Source: Lachnospiraceae bacterium FE2018 (lineage in GTDB: Bacteria > Bacillota > Clostridia > Lachnospirales > Lachnospiraceae). From it: a stretch of DNA of 64,000 bases. The stretch is taken from assembly GCA_000702845.1 (NCBI GenBank), contig JNKK01000011.1:1-64000 (forward strand), written 5' to 3'. Positions 16,956 through 25,507 of the stretch are shown one piece after another. Below the pieces are notes generated by a model that worked only from the letters and a program-made list of their open reading frames with translations, made no database searches and had not been told where the DNA came from. The translations under genes and the position numbers were made by a program. The number at the start of each line of letters is the position of its first letter. Position 1 is the stretch's first letter.

Positions 16956-17753
16956 ATGGAATTATGCAGCATAGCGAGCGGAAGCAGCGGAAACTGTATA
17001 TTTGCCGGCGGTACGAATACAGGCGTTTTGTTTGACGCCGGGATCAGCGGGAAGAAGATTGAGGCGGGTCTCAACGGCATCGGACGTACGGGCAGAGAGA
17101 TGGAAGCCGTCTTTATCACGCATGAGCATTCAGATCATATCAAAGGTCTGGGCGTGATTGTCCGGCGTTACGGAATACCGGTTTATGCGACGGAAGCGAC
17201 CTGGCGGGCAATCAAAAAAGCGCCTGGTATCGGAGAGATCCCTGAAGAATTATTTCATCCGGTCTGTCCGGACCGGCCGGTTTCAGTCGGCGAGCTGGAA
17301 ATCACACCGTTTTCTGTTTCACATGACGCGGCCGATCCGGTGGCTTACAGGATCGGATGCGGGGGGCAGTCTGCGGCGATTGCGACGGATATGGGAATGT
17401 ACACACCGGATATCATTGCGCATCTGCAGCGGCTGGATGTACTGTTTCTGGAAGCAAATCATGACGTCCACATGCTCGAAGCAGGACGTTATCCTTACTA
17501 TCTGAAGCGAAGAATTCTGGGAAGCAGAGGTCATCTCTCCAATGAAGATTCGGGACGTCTTCTCTCTGAAGTCCTGCATGATGATATTCAGGAAATTGTA
17601 TTGTCGCATCTATCGAAAGAAAATAACTATCCGGCACTTGCATTTGAGACGGTCTGCGCGGAAATTACGCTGGGCGATAATCCATACCGCGCGAAGGACT
17701 TCCGGATCAGCATTGCAAAGCGGGATGAACCGGGAGATCTGATTGCCATTTAA
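16956..17753 (+). CDS. yycJ: Metallo-beta-lactamase-fold hydrolase, YycJ/WalJ-like
   Basis: The 265-residue protein belongs to the metallo-beta-lactamase fold. It has N-terminal SIASGSSGNC, the metal motif HEHSDH (with FITHEHSDHIKG), a later histidine in SHDAADPV, an aspartate in ATDMGMYT and a C-terminal VLSHLSKENN, which match the YycJ/WalJ subgroup, thought to be a cytosolic nuclease linked to cell-wall and repair phenotypes in Firmicutes. The usual walRK neighbours are absent here. The start is preceded by GGAAGATAAGGA, which is acceptable. Confidence 0.88.
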   Translation: MELCSIASGSSGNCIFAGGTNTGVLFDAGISGKKIEAGLNGIGRTGREMEAVFITHEHSDHIKGLGVIVRRYGIPVYATEATWRAIKKAPGIGEIPEELFHPVCPDRPVSVGELEITPFSVSHDAADPVAYRIGCGGQSAAIATDMGMYTPDIIAHLQRLDVLFLEANHDVHMLEAGRYPYYLKRRILGSRGHLSNEDSGRLLSEVLHDDIQEIVLSHLSKENNYPALAFETVCAEITLGDNPYRAKDFRISIAKRDEPGDLIAI

Positions 17754-17794
17754 TACACGGACAGGTTCCTGAAAAAACGGGAAAGGAAAACAAC

Positions 17795-18067
17795 ATGAAA
17801 AAAACAATTATCACAGTGACGGGGCGCGACACAGTCGGTATCATCGCACGGGTCTGCACCTATCTTGCAGAGCAGAAGGTCAACATAGAAGATATCTCGC
17901 AGACAATTATCCAGGGATTCTTCCATATGATGATGATCGCCGATACTTCCGGATCACCGAAAGGGGTCGGGGAACTTGCCGAAGATCTGAATGCGATCGG
18001 GGAAGAGATTGGTGTCTCAATTCACTGCCAGCACGAAGATATTTTTAATATGATGCATCGTGTTTAA
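17795..18067 (+). CDS. ACT domain protein (UPF0237)
   Basis: This 90-residue protein consists of a single regulatory ACT domain: ITVTGRDTVGIIARVCTYLA, then VNIEDISQTIIQGFFHMMMI. It belongs to UPF0237, whose members nearly always sit beside a UPF0210 gene, as here (41 bp downstream). ACT domains bind amino acids or other small ligands; the ligand is not known in this family. GGAAAGGAAAAC lies before the start. The pair most likely forms an operon and a functional unit. Confidence 0.9.
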   Translation: MKKTIITVTGRDTVGIIARVCTYLAEQKVNIEDISQTIIQGFFHMMMIADTSGSPKGVGELAEDLNAIGEEIGVSIHCQHEDIFNMMHRV

Positions 18068-18108
18068 CGCGCCGGTGAAATCAAAATAACGGGACAGGAA
18101 GGGAAGAT

Positions 18109-19473
18109 ATGATTAACATCTTCGAAGTACATGAAACGAATGAAATGATCGAGCAGGAAAATCTGGATGTCAGGACGATCACGATGGGCATCAATCTGAT
18201 GGACTGCATCGACGCAGATCTGGATAAACTGAACCGCAGGATTTATGATAAAATCACAATGCGGGCGCGGAACCTGCTGCAGGTTGGAAGTGATATTGAG
18301 CGGGAATACGGGATTCCGATTGTAAATAAGAGAATATCAGTAACACCGGTTGCGCTTATCGGCAGCGCAGCCTGCAGAAGACCGGAGGATTTTGCCGCAA
18401 TTGCGGAAACGCTGGACCGGGCGGCAACTGAGGTCGGTGTCAATTTTCTGGGAGGTTATTCCGCTCTGGTTTCAAAAGGAATGACACAGGCGGATGAATT
18501 GCTGATCCGCTCGATCCCGATGGCGCTTGCGCGCACCGGTCGTGTCTGCAGTTCTGTGAATGTCGGGTCGACCAGAACCGGCATCAACATGGATGCTGTC
18601 CGGCTTATGGGCGAAACGATCCGGAAAACATCAGAGCTGACCAAAGAAGATAACTGCATGGGCTGTGCAAAACTTGTTGTTTTCTGCAACGCGCCGGATG
18701 ATAATCCGTTTATGGCAGGTGCATTTCACGGTGTGACAGAGGCGGATGCCATTATCAATGTCGGTGTTTCAGGTCCGGGTGTCGTGAAACATGCGCTTTC
18801 CAAAGTGCGCGGGCAGAGTTTTGAAGTTCTCTGCGAGACCATTAAAAAGACAGCTTTTAAAGTGACCAGAGTCGGACAGCTGGTGGCGCAGGAAGCTTCC
18901 AGACGTCTGAATATTCCCTTTGGAATCATTGATCTTTCACTGGCTCCGACGCCTGCAGTCGGCGATTCTGTCGCGGACATTCTTGAAGAAATCGGACTGG
19001 AGGCGGCAGGCGCTCCCGGAACAACAGCGGCACTGGCGCTGCTGAACGACCAGGTCAAAAAAGGCGGTGTCATGGCTTCTTCCTATGTGGGAGGTCTCTC
19101 AGGGGCATTTATTCCTGTCAGCGAAGACCAGGGCATGATCAATGCAGTGAATCAGGGCGCACTCACGATTGAAAAGCTGGAGGCGATGACATGTGTCTGC
19201 TCAGTCGGGCTTGATATGATCGCGATTCCGGGCGATACCAGCGCTGCGACGATTTCAGGTATTATTGCCGATGAAATGGCCATCGGCATGGTAAATCAGA
19301 AGACCACAGCGGTCAGACTGATTCCGGCGATCGGAAAGAAAACGGGAGATGTGCTGGAATTTGGCGGCCTTCTGGGTTCTGCGCCGGTTATGCCGGTAAA
19401 TACGTTTTCATGTGAGGCATTTATCGGGCGGACAGGACGGATTCCGGCACCGATTCACAGTTTTAAGAACTGA
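18109..19473 (+). CDS. UPF0210 (PFL-like) family protein
   Basis: The 454-residue protein belongs to UPF0210 (DUF711), distantly related to the pyruvate formate-lyase fold and without an assigned reaction. Family features include [20 protein letters not shown] at the start, [12 protein letters not shown]-like [26 protein letters not shown], the [21 protein letters not shown] region and [20 protein letters not shown]. No glycyl-radical motif is evident. It is paired with the ACT protein immediately upstream, which suggests ligand-controlled activity. tmcAL follows after 24 bp. Confidence 0.92.
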   Translation: MINIFEVHETNEMIEQENLDVRTITMGINLMDCIDADLDKLNRRIYDKITMRARNLLQVGSDIEREYGIPIVNKRISVTPVALIGSAACRRPEDFAAIAETLDRAATEVGVNFLGGYSALVSKGMTQADELLIRSIPMALARTGRVCSSVNVGSTRTGINMDAVRLMGETIRKTSELTKEDNCMGCAKLVVFCNAPDDNPFMAGAFHGVTEADAIINVGVSGPGVVKHALSKVRGQSFEVLCETIKKTAFKVTRVGQLVAQEASRRLNIPFGIIDLSLAPTPAVGDSVADILEEIGLEAAGAPGTTAALALLNDQVKKGGVMASSYVGGLSGAFIPVSEDQGMINAVNQGALTIEKLEAMTCVCSVGLDMIAIPGDTSAATISGIIADEMAIGMVNQKTTAVRLIPAIGKKTGDVLEFGGLLGSAPVMPVNTFSCEAFIGRTGRIPAPIHSFKN

Positions 19474-19497
19474 CAGGCGGACAGGGACGGAGAGTTT

Positions 19498-20808
19498 ATG
19501 AAGACAGCCGCAGTAATTGCAGAATGGAATCCGTTTCATAACGGACATGCGTATTTTCTCAGCGAGGTTCGCAAAAGATCCGGCGCGGATTATATTCTGG
19601 CTGTGATGAGCGGGGATTTTGTACAGCGCGGTGCGCCCGCAATCGTTGATAAATATAAACGGACAAAGATGGCTCTGGACGGCGGCGCAGATCTTGTAAT
19701 CGAACTGCCGGTGGCAGCGGCGACAGGCAGCGCGGGAGAATTTGCGGCAGGCGCCGTTTCGGTTCTGGAGCGGACCGGAGTTGTGGATGAACTCTGGTTT
19801 GGAAGTGAGTGCGGCGCAATTCACCCGTTTCTGCAGCTCGCGGATATTCTTGCGGAAGAGCCGGATTCCTTTCGTACGCGGCTGCAGGAAGCGGCTGCGC
19901 GCGGATTGTCATTTCCGGCTGCGCGGGCAGATGCAGCCAGAGCCGTACTGAAAAAAAGACAGGAGAGAACGGCCGGGGACATTCCGGCGGATTCTGCAGA
20001 AGCTGCCGGCTTCGATCCGGAACAGCTTCTTTCTCAGCCGAATAACATACTCGGGCTGGCCTATTGTATTGAATTAAAAAAACGCGGAAGCCGCATCAGA
20101 CCGTATACAGTGCGCCGTGAAGGAGCCGGATATCATGCGCGTGATAAATCTGACTGCGCGCTGTATCCTTCGGCGGAAGCAATCCGCCGGATGCTTCTGC
20201 ATCCCGGGGAGATTCCGGAACATCCGGAACCGGAGACAGCCGGAGAAACCGGCCGCAGCGTGAGCCGCGGGCTGCTGGAACACGCGATGCCGGAGGATGC
20301 GGCAGCTGTTATGGCAGAAGCGGAAAAACAGAATTGCCTGATGGATATTGATGATTTCTCGGACATGCTGTATTATCGTTTACTGCAGGAGTGCCCTGCA
20401 TCTATGCTGCGGTACTACGGAATGAGTGAATCACTTGCGAACCGGATTCTTTCACAGATGGTGCACTGTAAAACGGTATCGTCGCTGGCACAGGCAATAA
20501 AGGCAAAACATCTGACGCGGTCAGGAATCGACAGGATTCTGCTGCGGATTCTGCTGGGAATTGATCAGGATGCAGTCAGACAGGCATGTGAATGCCCGAT
20601 CCTCCGGGTACTTGGATTCCGGAACTGCGATCCGCTGCTCCACATTCTGCACGAGAATGCAGCTGTCCCGTATGAGATGCGTGTCTCGGCGATTCCGGCG
20701 GAGCAATATAAATCAGATTTGTTTGCATCCCATCTATATGAATGGGTCCGCGCAAAAAAGAGCGGCGGCCTTTATTACAGTGAATATAAACGGATGGTCG
20801 TTAAGTAA
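19498..20808 (+). CDS. tmcAL: tRNA(Met) cytidine acetate ligase TmcAL
   Basis: TmcAL activates acetate with ATP and acetylates cytidine 34 of elongator tRNA-Met in Firmicutes. The N-terminal nucleotidyltransferase motif is EWNPFHNGHAYFL (HxGH type), followed by MSGDFVQRGAPAIVDKYKR and GADLVIELPV. These match the family formerly called YlbM. At 436 aa it is slightly longer than the Bacillus protein because of charged inserts around residues 150-170 and 240-260. It is transcribed after UPF0210 and shares no gap suited to a terminator. The acetate substrate is notable beside pta-ackA but may be coincidence. Confidence 0.92.
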   Translation: MKTAAVIAEWNPFHNGHAYFLSEVRKRSGADYILAVMSGDFVQRGAPAIVDKYKRTKMALDGGADLVIELPVAAATGSAGEFAAGAVSVLERTGVVDELWFGSECGAIHPFLQLADILAEEPDSFRTRLQEAAARGLSFPAARADAARAVLKKRQERTAGDIPADSAEAAGFDPEQLLSQPNNILGLAYCIELKKRGSRIRPYTVRREGAGYHARDKSDCALYPSAEAIRRMLLHPGEIPEHPEPETAGETGRSVSRGLLEHAMPEDAAAVMAEAEKQNCLMDIDDFSDMLYYRLLQECPASMLRYYGMSESLANRILSQMVHCKTVSSLAQAIKAKHLTRSGIDRILLRILLGIDQDAVRQACECPILRVLGFRNCDPLLHILHENAAVPYEMRVSAIPAEQYKSDLFASHLYEWVRAKKSGGLYYSEYKRMVVK

Positions 20809-20864
20809 ACGAAAGGGAGTCCGACGGAAGCAATAGTGTTACAACCCGGAACGGGAGTTATTTT

Positions 20865-22643
20865 ATGGAACAGGATTACAGAACAACAGGAACCGGCACT
20901 TCAGGAAACGGCGGTCAGGCGCGGCTGAAAACCAGCCGGCGTGAACTGCAGCACAGTGTTTCGCGCAATTCTTCGGAAAGCACCGGGACGGGAAGGACTT
21001 CCCGCAGAGCTGCGGAAAGTACAGGTGACGGAAGATCAGCCCGCAGGACAGCTTCAAATGCCGGAGGCGGCAGAACAGTCCGGAGAAAATCATCCGGAAT
21101 AGCCGGCAGAAGTACAGCCGGCCGAACAGATCAGCGGGGTACAGCCGGCACACAGGCAGCAATGCGGACTGAGCGGGCAGGACGTACCGGGAGACCGGGA
21201 TCAGCCGGCACGCAGACAGCAATGCGGACTGAGCGGGCAGGACGTACCGGGAGGCCGGGATCAGGCGGTGCGCAGGTAAACATGCGGACTGAGCGGGTTC
21301 GCCGCACGGAAGGAACAGGATCTTCCGGACATTCCAGACAGAATACTGCAGGAACAGGCCGCACAGCATCTGCCCGGACGTCACGTTCTGCCGGGACTTC
21401 ACGAAATGTCAGGACGGCGCGTCCGGAAGGAACTGCACGCACTGTTGCTGAACAGCAGTATGAGCAGCAGCGTGTCCGCGCGGCGCAGCAGAGAAGAGAA
21501 AAAGAGCACCGCGAAAAACAGCTGAAGAAATATGCATTTCTGATTGTGCTGATTTGTATTGCTGTTGCGGCAGCCGTCACAGCTGTCAGCATTTCTAACA
21601 GCAGAAAGCGCCGTGCAGCTGCGGAACAGGCTGCGGCGGAGGCACAGGTTGCAGCGGAGGCAGAGGCACGCGCGAAGGCAGAGGCAGAAGAAAAGGCAAA
21701 AAAAGAAGCTGAGGAGGCGGCAGAAGCTGCAAAGCCCATCAGCGTAGAAGAAGCGATCAAAATCGGCCCTGCCATGTCTGAGGCGGAAGTCACCGGAAGA
21801 ATCACGGAGATGGAACGGGAAGGGTATCCCAAAAGTCTGATCACGCTGTTCCGGACAAATGACGAGGCCAGAAAGTTCGTTATGGACTATGCCGATAATA
21901 AAGATAAACATCCTGTCATTGATCTTTCAGAGGAAGTGCAGAAAGGAACCATTCCGCATTTTGTTCAGTGGGATGAGCGCTGGGGTTATGAGATGTACGG
22001 AGATGATATCATGGGTCTGAACGGCTGCGGACCGACGTGTCTCTCAATGGTTTACTGCGGTCTGACAGGCAGAACGGATCTGAATCCGTATGCGCTTGCA
22101 AGCAAGGCAGAATCCCAGGGGTACTATGTGGAAGAAGTCGGTACCGCATGGGAGCTGATGACAACATTTGCGGAAGGGATCGGTCTTACCTCAGAGGAAG
22201 ATATGTATTCCGCAGAGGGATTGATTGAAGAACTGAAAGCCGGTCATCCGACCATCTGTGCAGTCGGATCAGGGGACTTTACAGTGACAGGACATTTTAT
22301 TGTTCTCCACGGCGTCAACAGCGACGGAACTGTAAAACTGTACGATCCGAACAGCTGCAAACTTTCGGATAAATCATGGGATATTGATGAGATTCTCGGC
22401 CAGACGAGAGATATGTGGACCTTCTCGTATGATCCGAATAAAAAAGCTTCAGTCCGGCGGGCCGGCGCGGATCCTGCTTCGGACTCTGATGCCGGGGAGA
22501 CTGATGGCACAGTGACAGAGTCAGAAAACACAGACACACAGGAAGAATCATACGAATCAGAAGCTGATGATTATGAGAGTGATGCGGAAGCGGAAGAGGA
22601 CGCCGGTCTGTATGATTCTTATGAATCGGAGCAGAATCAGTGA
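20865..22643 (+). CDS. Membrane-anchored C39-like peptidase with repetitive basic N-terminus
   Basis: The 592-residue protein has four parts. Residues 1-215 are a disordered, arginine/threonine/glycine-rich region holding a 20-residue repeat. A membrane helix (about 222-245, KYAFLIVLICIAVAAAVTAV) follows, then an alanine/glutamate coiled coil (250-290). The C-terminal part (about 360-525) is C39-like: NGCGPTCLSMVYCG supplies the cysteine, TGHFIVLHGV the histidine and LYDPNS the aspartate. It ends in an acidic tail. The catalytic domain should be extracytoplasmic with the basic part in the cytosol. Lacking an ABC transporter, it is probably a cell-surface protease or amidase rather than a bacteriocin processor. 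Confidence 0.82.
   Translation: MEQDYRTTGTGTSGNGGQARLKTSRRELQHSVSRNSSESTGTGRTSRRAAESTGDGRSARRTASNAGGGRTVRRKSSGIAGRSTAGRTDQRGTAGTQAAMRTERAGRTGRPGSAGTQTAMRTERAGRTGRPGSGGAQVNMRTERVRRTEGTGSSGHSRQNTAGTGRTASARTSRSAGTSRNVRTARPEGTARTVAEQQYEQQRVRAAQQRREKEHREKQLKKYAFLIVLICIAVAAAVTAVSISNSRKRRAAAEQAAAEAQVAAEAEARAKAEAEEKAKKEAEEAAEAAKPISVEEAIKIGPAMSEAEVTGRITEMEREGYPKSLITLFRTNDEARKFVMDYADNKDKHPVIDLSEEVQKGTIPHFVQWDERWGYEMYGDDIMGLNGCGPTCLSMVYCGLTGRTDLNPYALASKAESQGYYVEEVGTAWELMTTFAEGIGLTSEEDMYSAEGLIEELKAGHPTICAVGSGDFTVTGHFIVLHGVNSDGTVKLYDPNSCKLSDKSWDIDEILGQTRDMWTFSYDPNKKASVRRAGADPASDSDAGETDGTVTESENTDTQEESYESEADDYESDAEAEEDAGLYDSYESEQNQ
21141..21300. repeat. 60-bp in-frame tandem repeat in the C39-like gene
   Basis: About 2.7 units with an exact 60-bp period encode a 20-residue basic repeat containing MRTERAGRTGRPGS (residues about 93-146). 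The first two units are nearly identical, the third diverged. Confidence 0.92.
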
Positions 22644-22797
22644 CGGCACCGGACGCAGCCTCTGATCCGGCACAAATCGAATGAGATTCTGCATAGAAAA
22701 AAAACAGGATTTCTATTTTCTTTTTGTGAAAAAATGTGTAAAATATTTGATAGTAGGCAATTCAGTCTGTTAGATTAATGCAAAGGAGATCATAACA

Positions 22798-23784
22798 ATG
22801 TCATATGGATTTGGTGGAATGATTGAGAAGCTGAAACAGTCCCCTAAGACAATCGTCTTTACAGAGGGAACAGACCCGCGTATTCTTGAGGCAACCTCAC
22901 GTCTTCTCGCTGGTAACTTCCTGAAACCGGTTCTGGTCGGCAACGAAGAGGCTATTTATAAAGCAGCTGAGGAAGCAGGCTACAACGTGCGCGGCGCAGA
23001 GATCATTGATCCGCAGAATTATGACCGTTTTGATGAGATGGTTGAGCAGTTCTGTGAACTCAGAAAGAGCAAAGGCGTTACACCTGAGCAGGCAAAGGGA
23101 ATTCTTTCTGCTTCTAATTATTTCGGAACCATGCTGGTCAAGATGGGTGTTGCTGATGCACTGCTCGGCGGCGCAACCTATTCGACAGCAGATACTGTCC
23201 GTCCGGCACTTCAGCTGATTAAGACAAAACCGGGCAACAAGATCGTATCTTCCTGCTTCATTATGGTTCGTGATAATTCCATCGGTGAAAATGAAGTTCT
23301 CGCTATGGCTGACTGTGCAATCAACATTCATCCGACAGAAGATGATCTTGTTGAGATCGCAGGCGAGACTGCAGAGTGCGCAAAAGTTTTCGGCGTAGAT
23401 CCTAAGGTTGCATTCCTTTCCTACTCCACAGTCGGATCAGGCAAGGGCGAAGATGTTGATAAGATGCGCAACGCGACAGCAAAGGCGAAAGAAGCATTTC
23501 CGAATCTTCCGATTATCGGTGAGGTTCAGTTTGACGCAGCTGTTTCTCCGCGTGTTGCGAAGACGAAATTCCCGGATTCTGATGTGGCAGGATACTGCAA
23601 CACATTTATTTTCCCGGACATCAACGCAGGCAACATCGGCTACAAGGTTGCACAGCGTCTCGGCGGATTTGATGCGTACGGCCCGATTCTCCTCGGCCTG
23701 AATGCACCGATTAACGATCTGTCCCGCGGCTGCAACGCACAGGAAGTCTATTCCATGGCAATTATTACTGCAGCGCTTGTATAA
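22798..23784 (+). CDS. pta: Phosphate acetyltransferase
   Basis: Pta converts acetyl-CoA and phosphate to acetyl-phosphate, which AckA then uses to make ATP and acetate. The 328-residue protein is the short single-domain form. It has VFTEGTDPRILEATSRL, the LGGATYSTADTVRPALQLI segment, SSCFIMV, and GEVQFDAAVSPRVAKTKFPDS typical of the family. AAAGGAGAT lies 7 bp before the start. Codon choice is more biased than in neighbours, consistent with high expression. The 154-bp gap upstream is AT-rich and probably carries the promoter, but I could not settle on a -35/-10 pair. Confidence 0.97.
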   Translation: MSYGFGGMIEKLKQSPKTIVFTEGTDPRILEATSRLLAGNFLKPVLVGNEEAIYKAAEEAGYNVRGAEIIDPQNYDRFDEMVEQFCELRKSKGVTPEQAKGILSASNYFGTMLVKMGVADALLGGATYSTADTVRPALQLIKTKPGNKIVSSCFIMVRDNSIGENEVLAMADCAINIHPTEDDLVEIAGETAECAKVFGVDPKVAFLSYSTVGSGKGEDVDKMRNATAKAKEAFPNLPIIGEVQFDAAVSPRVAKTKFPDSDVAGYCNTFIFPDINAGNIGYKVAQRLGGFDAYGPILLGLNAPINDLSRGCNAQEVYSMAIITAALV

Positions 23785-23807
23785 TTATTTCAAAACATGT
23801 ATACGTG

Positions 23808-23834
23808 CGGTTCAGGCTTTTGCGGCCTGAACCG
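23808..23834 (+). terminator. Hairpin between pta and ackA
   Basis: A perfect 10-bp stem (CGGTTCAGGC, 23808-23817, with its complement 23825-23834) and a 7-nt loop, followed by TTTC and an A-run. The T-tract is too short for efficient termination; partial attenuation or a transcript-stability role is more likely. Confidence 0.55.
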
Positions 23835-23868
23835 TTTCAACAAAAAAACATACGGAGGAATCACGAAT

Positions 23869-25062
23869 ATGAAAGTTCTTGTCATCAACTGCGGCAGTTC
23901 ATCCCTTAAATATCAGCTGATCGATTCTGAGAGCGAGCAGGTTCTTGCGAAAGGTCTCTGCGAGCGCATCGGTATCGACGGCAGCCTTACCTATCAGAAA
24001 GCAGGCGGCGAGAAGGAAGTTTCTGATCTCGCAATGCCGACACACAAAGAGGCGATCCAGTTTGTCATTGATGCTCTGACAAATGACAAGACCGGCGCAG
24101 TTGCTTCTCTTGCTGAGATCGATGCTGTCGGACATCGTATTGTCCACGGCGGTGAGAAGTTTGCAAGTTCCGCAATTGTCACAGATGAGATGATCAAAGA
24201 AGTAGAAGAGTGCTCGAGCCTTGCACCGCTTCACAATCCTGCAAACCTGATCGGTATCCGTGCATGCCAGGAACTGATGCCGGGTGTTCCGATGGTAGGT
24301 GTCTTTGATACGGCGTTCCATCAGACCATGCCGCCGAAAGCATATATGTACGGTCTTCCGCGCAGAATGTATACGGATTACGGTATCCGTAAATACGGCT
24401 TCCACGGAACATCTCACAGCTTTGTCTCCAAAGAGACTGCGAAGTTCCTCGGCCTGGATCTGGAAAACTCCAAGATTGTAGTTGCGCATCTTGGAAACGG
24501 CGCTTCCATCTGCGCAGTGAAAAACGGTAAGAGTATTGATACCAGCATGGGTATGACACCGCTTTCCGGCCTTGTAATGGGAACACGTTCCGGCTCCATT
24601 GATCCTTCTATCATGCAGTTCATAGCTGACAGAGAGAATGTCACTCTGGATCAGGTACTGAATATCCTGAACAAAGAATCCGGCGTGTTCGGTCTGTCCG
24701 ACGGACTCTCCAGCGATTTCCGTGATCTCGGCTCCGCAGCGGAGGAGGGAAATCAGGCAGCAGAAGAAGCACTTGACGTATTCTGCTACCGTGTGGCAAA
24801 ACACATCGGCAAATACATCACTGTCATGAACGGTGTTGACGCGATCGCATTCACAGCCGGCATCGGTGAGAATGATAAAGATACCCGCAAGAAGATTATG
24901 GAATATTTCGGTTATCTCGGCATCGAAATCGATGATGAGAAGAACAGCATCCGCGGCGAGAATGTAAAGATTTCCACGGATGATTCCAAAGTTGCGGTCT
25001 GCGTTATTCCGACCAATGAAGAACTGATGATCTGCCGTGAGACAGTTGCGCTTGTCAAGTAA
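23869..25062 (+). CDS. ackA: Acetate kinase
   Basis: AckA transfers phosphate from acetyl-phosphate to ADP. The 397-residue protein shows the acetokinase signatures NCGSSSLKYQLID at the start, HRIVHGGEKF, GFHGTSHSFVS, AHLGNGASICAVKNGKSIDT and the GMTPLSGLVMGTRSG segment, with FTAGIGEND near the end. The start at 23869 follows ACGGAGGA; upstream in-frame codons lie in the hairpin. It forms the acetate/ATP module with pta, 84 bp upstream. The DUF177 (yceD) gene often found after ackA and before rpmF is missing. Confidence 0.98.
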   Translation: MKVLVINCGSSSLKYQLIDSESEQVLAKGLCERIGIDGSLTYQKAGGEKEVSDLAMPTHKEAIQFVIDALTNDKTGAVASLAEIDAVGHRIVHGGEKFASSAIVTDEMIKEVEECSSLAPLHNPANLIGIRACQELMPGVPMVGVFDTAFHQTMPPKAYMYGLPRRMYTDYGIRKYGFHGTSHSFVSKETAKFLGLDLENSKIVVAHLGNGASICAVKNGKSIDTSMGMTPLSGLVMGTRSGSIDPSIMQFIADRENVTLDQVLNILNKESGVFGLSDGLSSDFRDLGSAAEEGNQAAEEALDVFCYRVAKHIGKYITVMNGVDAIAFTAGIGENDKDTRKKIMEYFGYLGIEIDDEKNSIRGENVKISTDDSKVAVCVIPTNEELMICRETVALVK

Positions 25063-25080
25063 GAAACTCCGGAATGGCTA

Positions 25081-25109
25081 TTGACATTTCCCGCACCGGC
25101 GTGTATAAT
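25081..25109 (+). promoter_or_regulatory. Consensus sigma-A promoter for rpmF
   Basis: TTGACA (25081-25086), a 17-bp spacer and TATAAT (25104-25109): a perfect consensus vegetative promoter, beginning 18 bp after the ackA stop. Confidence 0.92.
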
Positions 25110-25180
25110 TCATCAAGTCTGATTGAACATTCAGAGTAATCTCTTTGATACAAATACAGAAACAGGAGGAGGTGTGAGAG

Positions 25181-25363
25181 ATGTCCATCTGTCCGAAAAA
25201 TAAATCGTCCAAGGCGAGACGGGACAAGAGAAGAGCAAACTGGAAAATGTCTGCTATGAATCTTGTGAAGTGCCCGAAATGCGGTGAGCTTATGATGCCG
25301 CACAGGGTCTGCAAGGCATGTGGTACTTACAACATGAAGCAGGTCGTTGAAGTAGAGGATTAA
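25181..25363 (+). CDS. rpmF: 50S ribosomal protein L32
   Basis: L32 is a small large-subunit protein. The 60-residue sequence has the invariant SKARRDKRRANWK segment and a zinc ribbon (C31-x2-C34 ... C44-x2-C47), so it is the zinc-binding form. The N-terminus MSICPKNKSS is slightly different from the more common MAVPKRKTS. AGGAGGTG precedes the start. It has its own perfect promoter and is followed by a terminator at 25416, so it is a single-gene unit here. Confidence 0.97.
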   Translation: MSICPKNKSSKARRDKRRANWKMSAMNLVKCPKCGELMMPHRVCKACGTYNMKQVVEVED

Positions 25364-25415
25364 TCAGAATCATCTGTTGATACAGATCTTATATGTACTG
25401 GTTAACGCAGCATGG

Positions 25416-25446
25416 GCTGCCGCACTGTTGCAGTGCGGCAGCTTTA
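25416..25446 (+). terminator. Terminator after rpmF
   Basis: An 11-bp perfect stem (GCTGCCGCACT and its complement, 25416-25426 and 25432-25442) with a 5-nt loop, followed by TTTATT. Confidence 0.9.
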
Positions 25447-25507
25447 TTACTTACAGGGGAAACAATCTGTGTTTCACCTGTCTGAAAGGGTATAAGGGGA
25501 GAAAAAT

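Noticed and set aside
22644-22797. Promoter for pta
   Set aside because: TAAAAT-like hexamers exist, but no -35 element with a good spacer could be chosen, so it was not listed.
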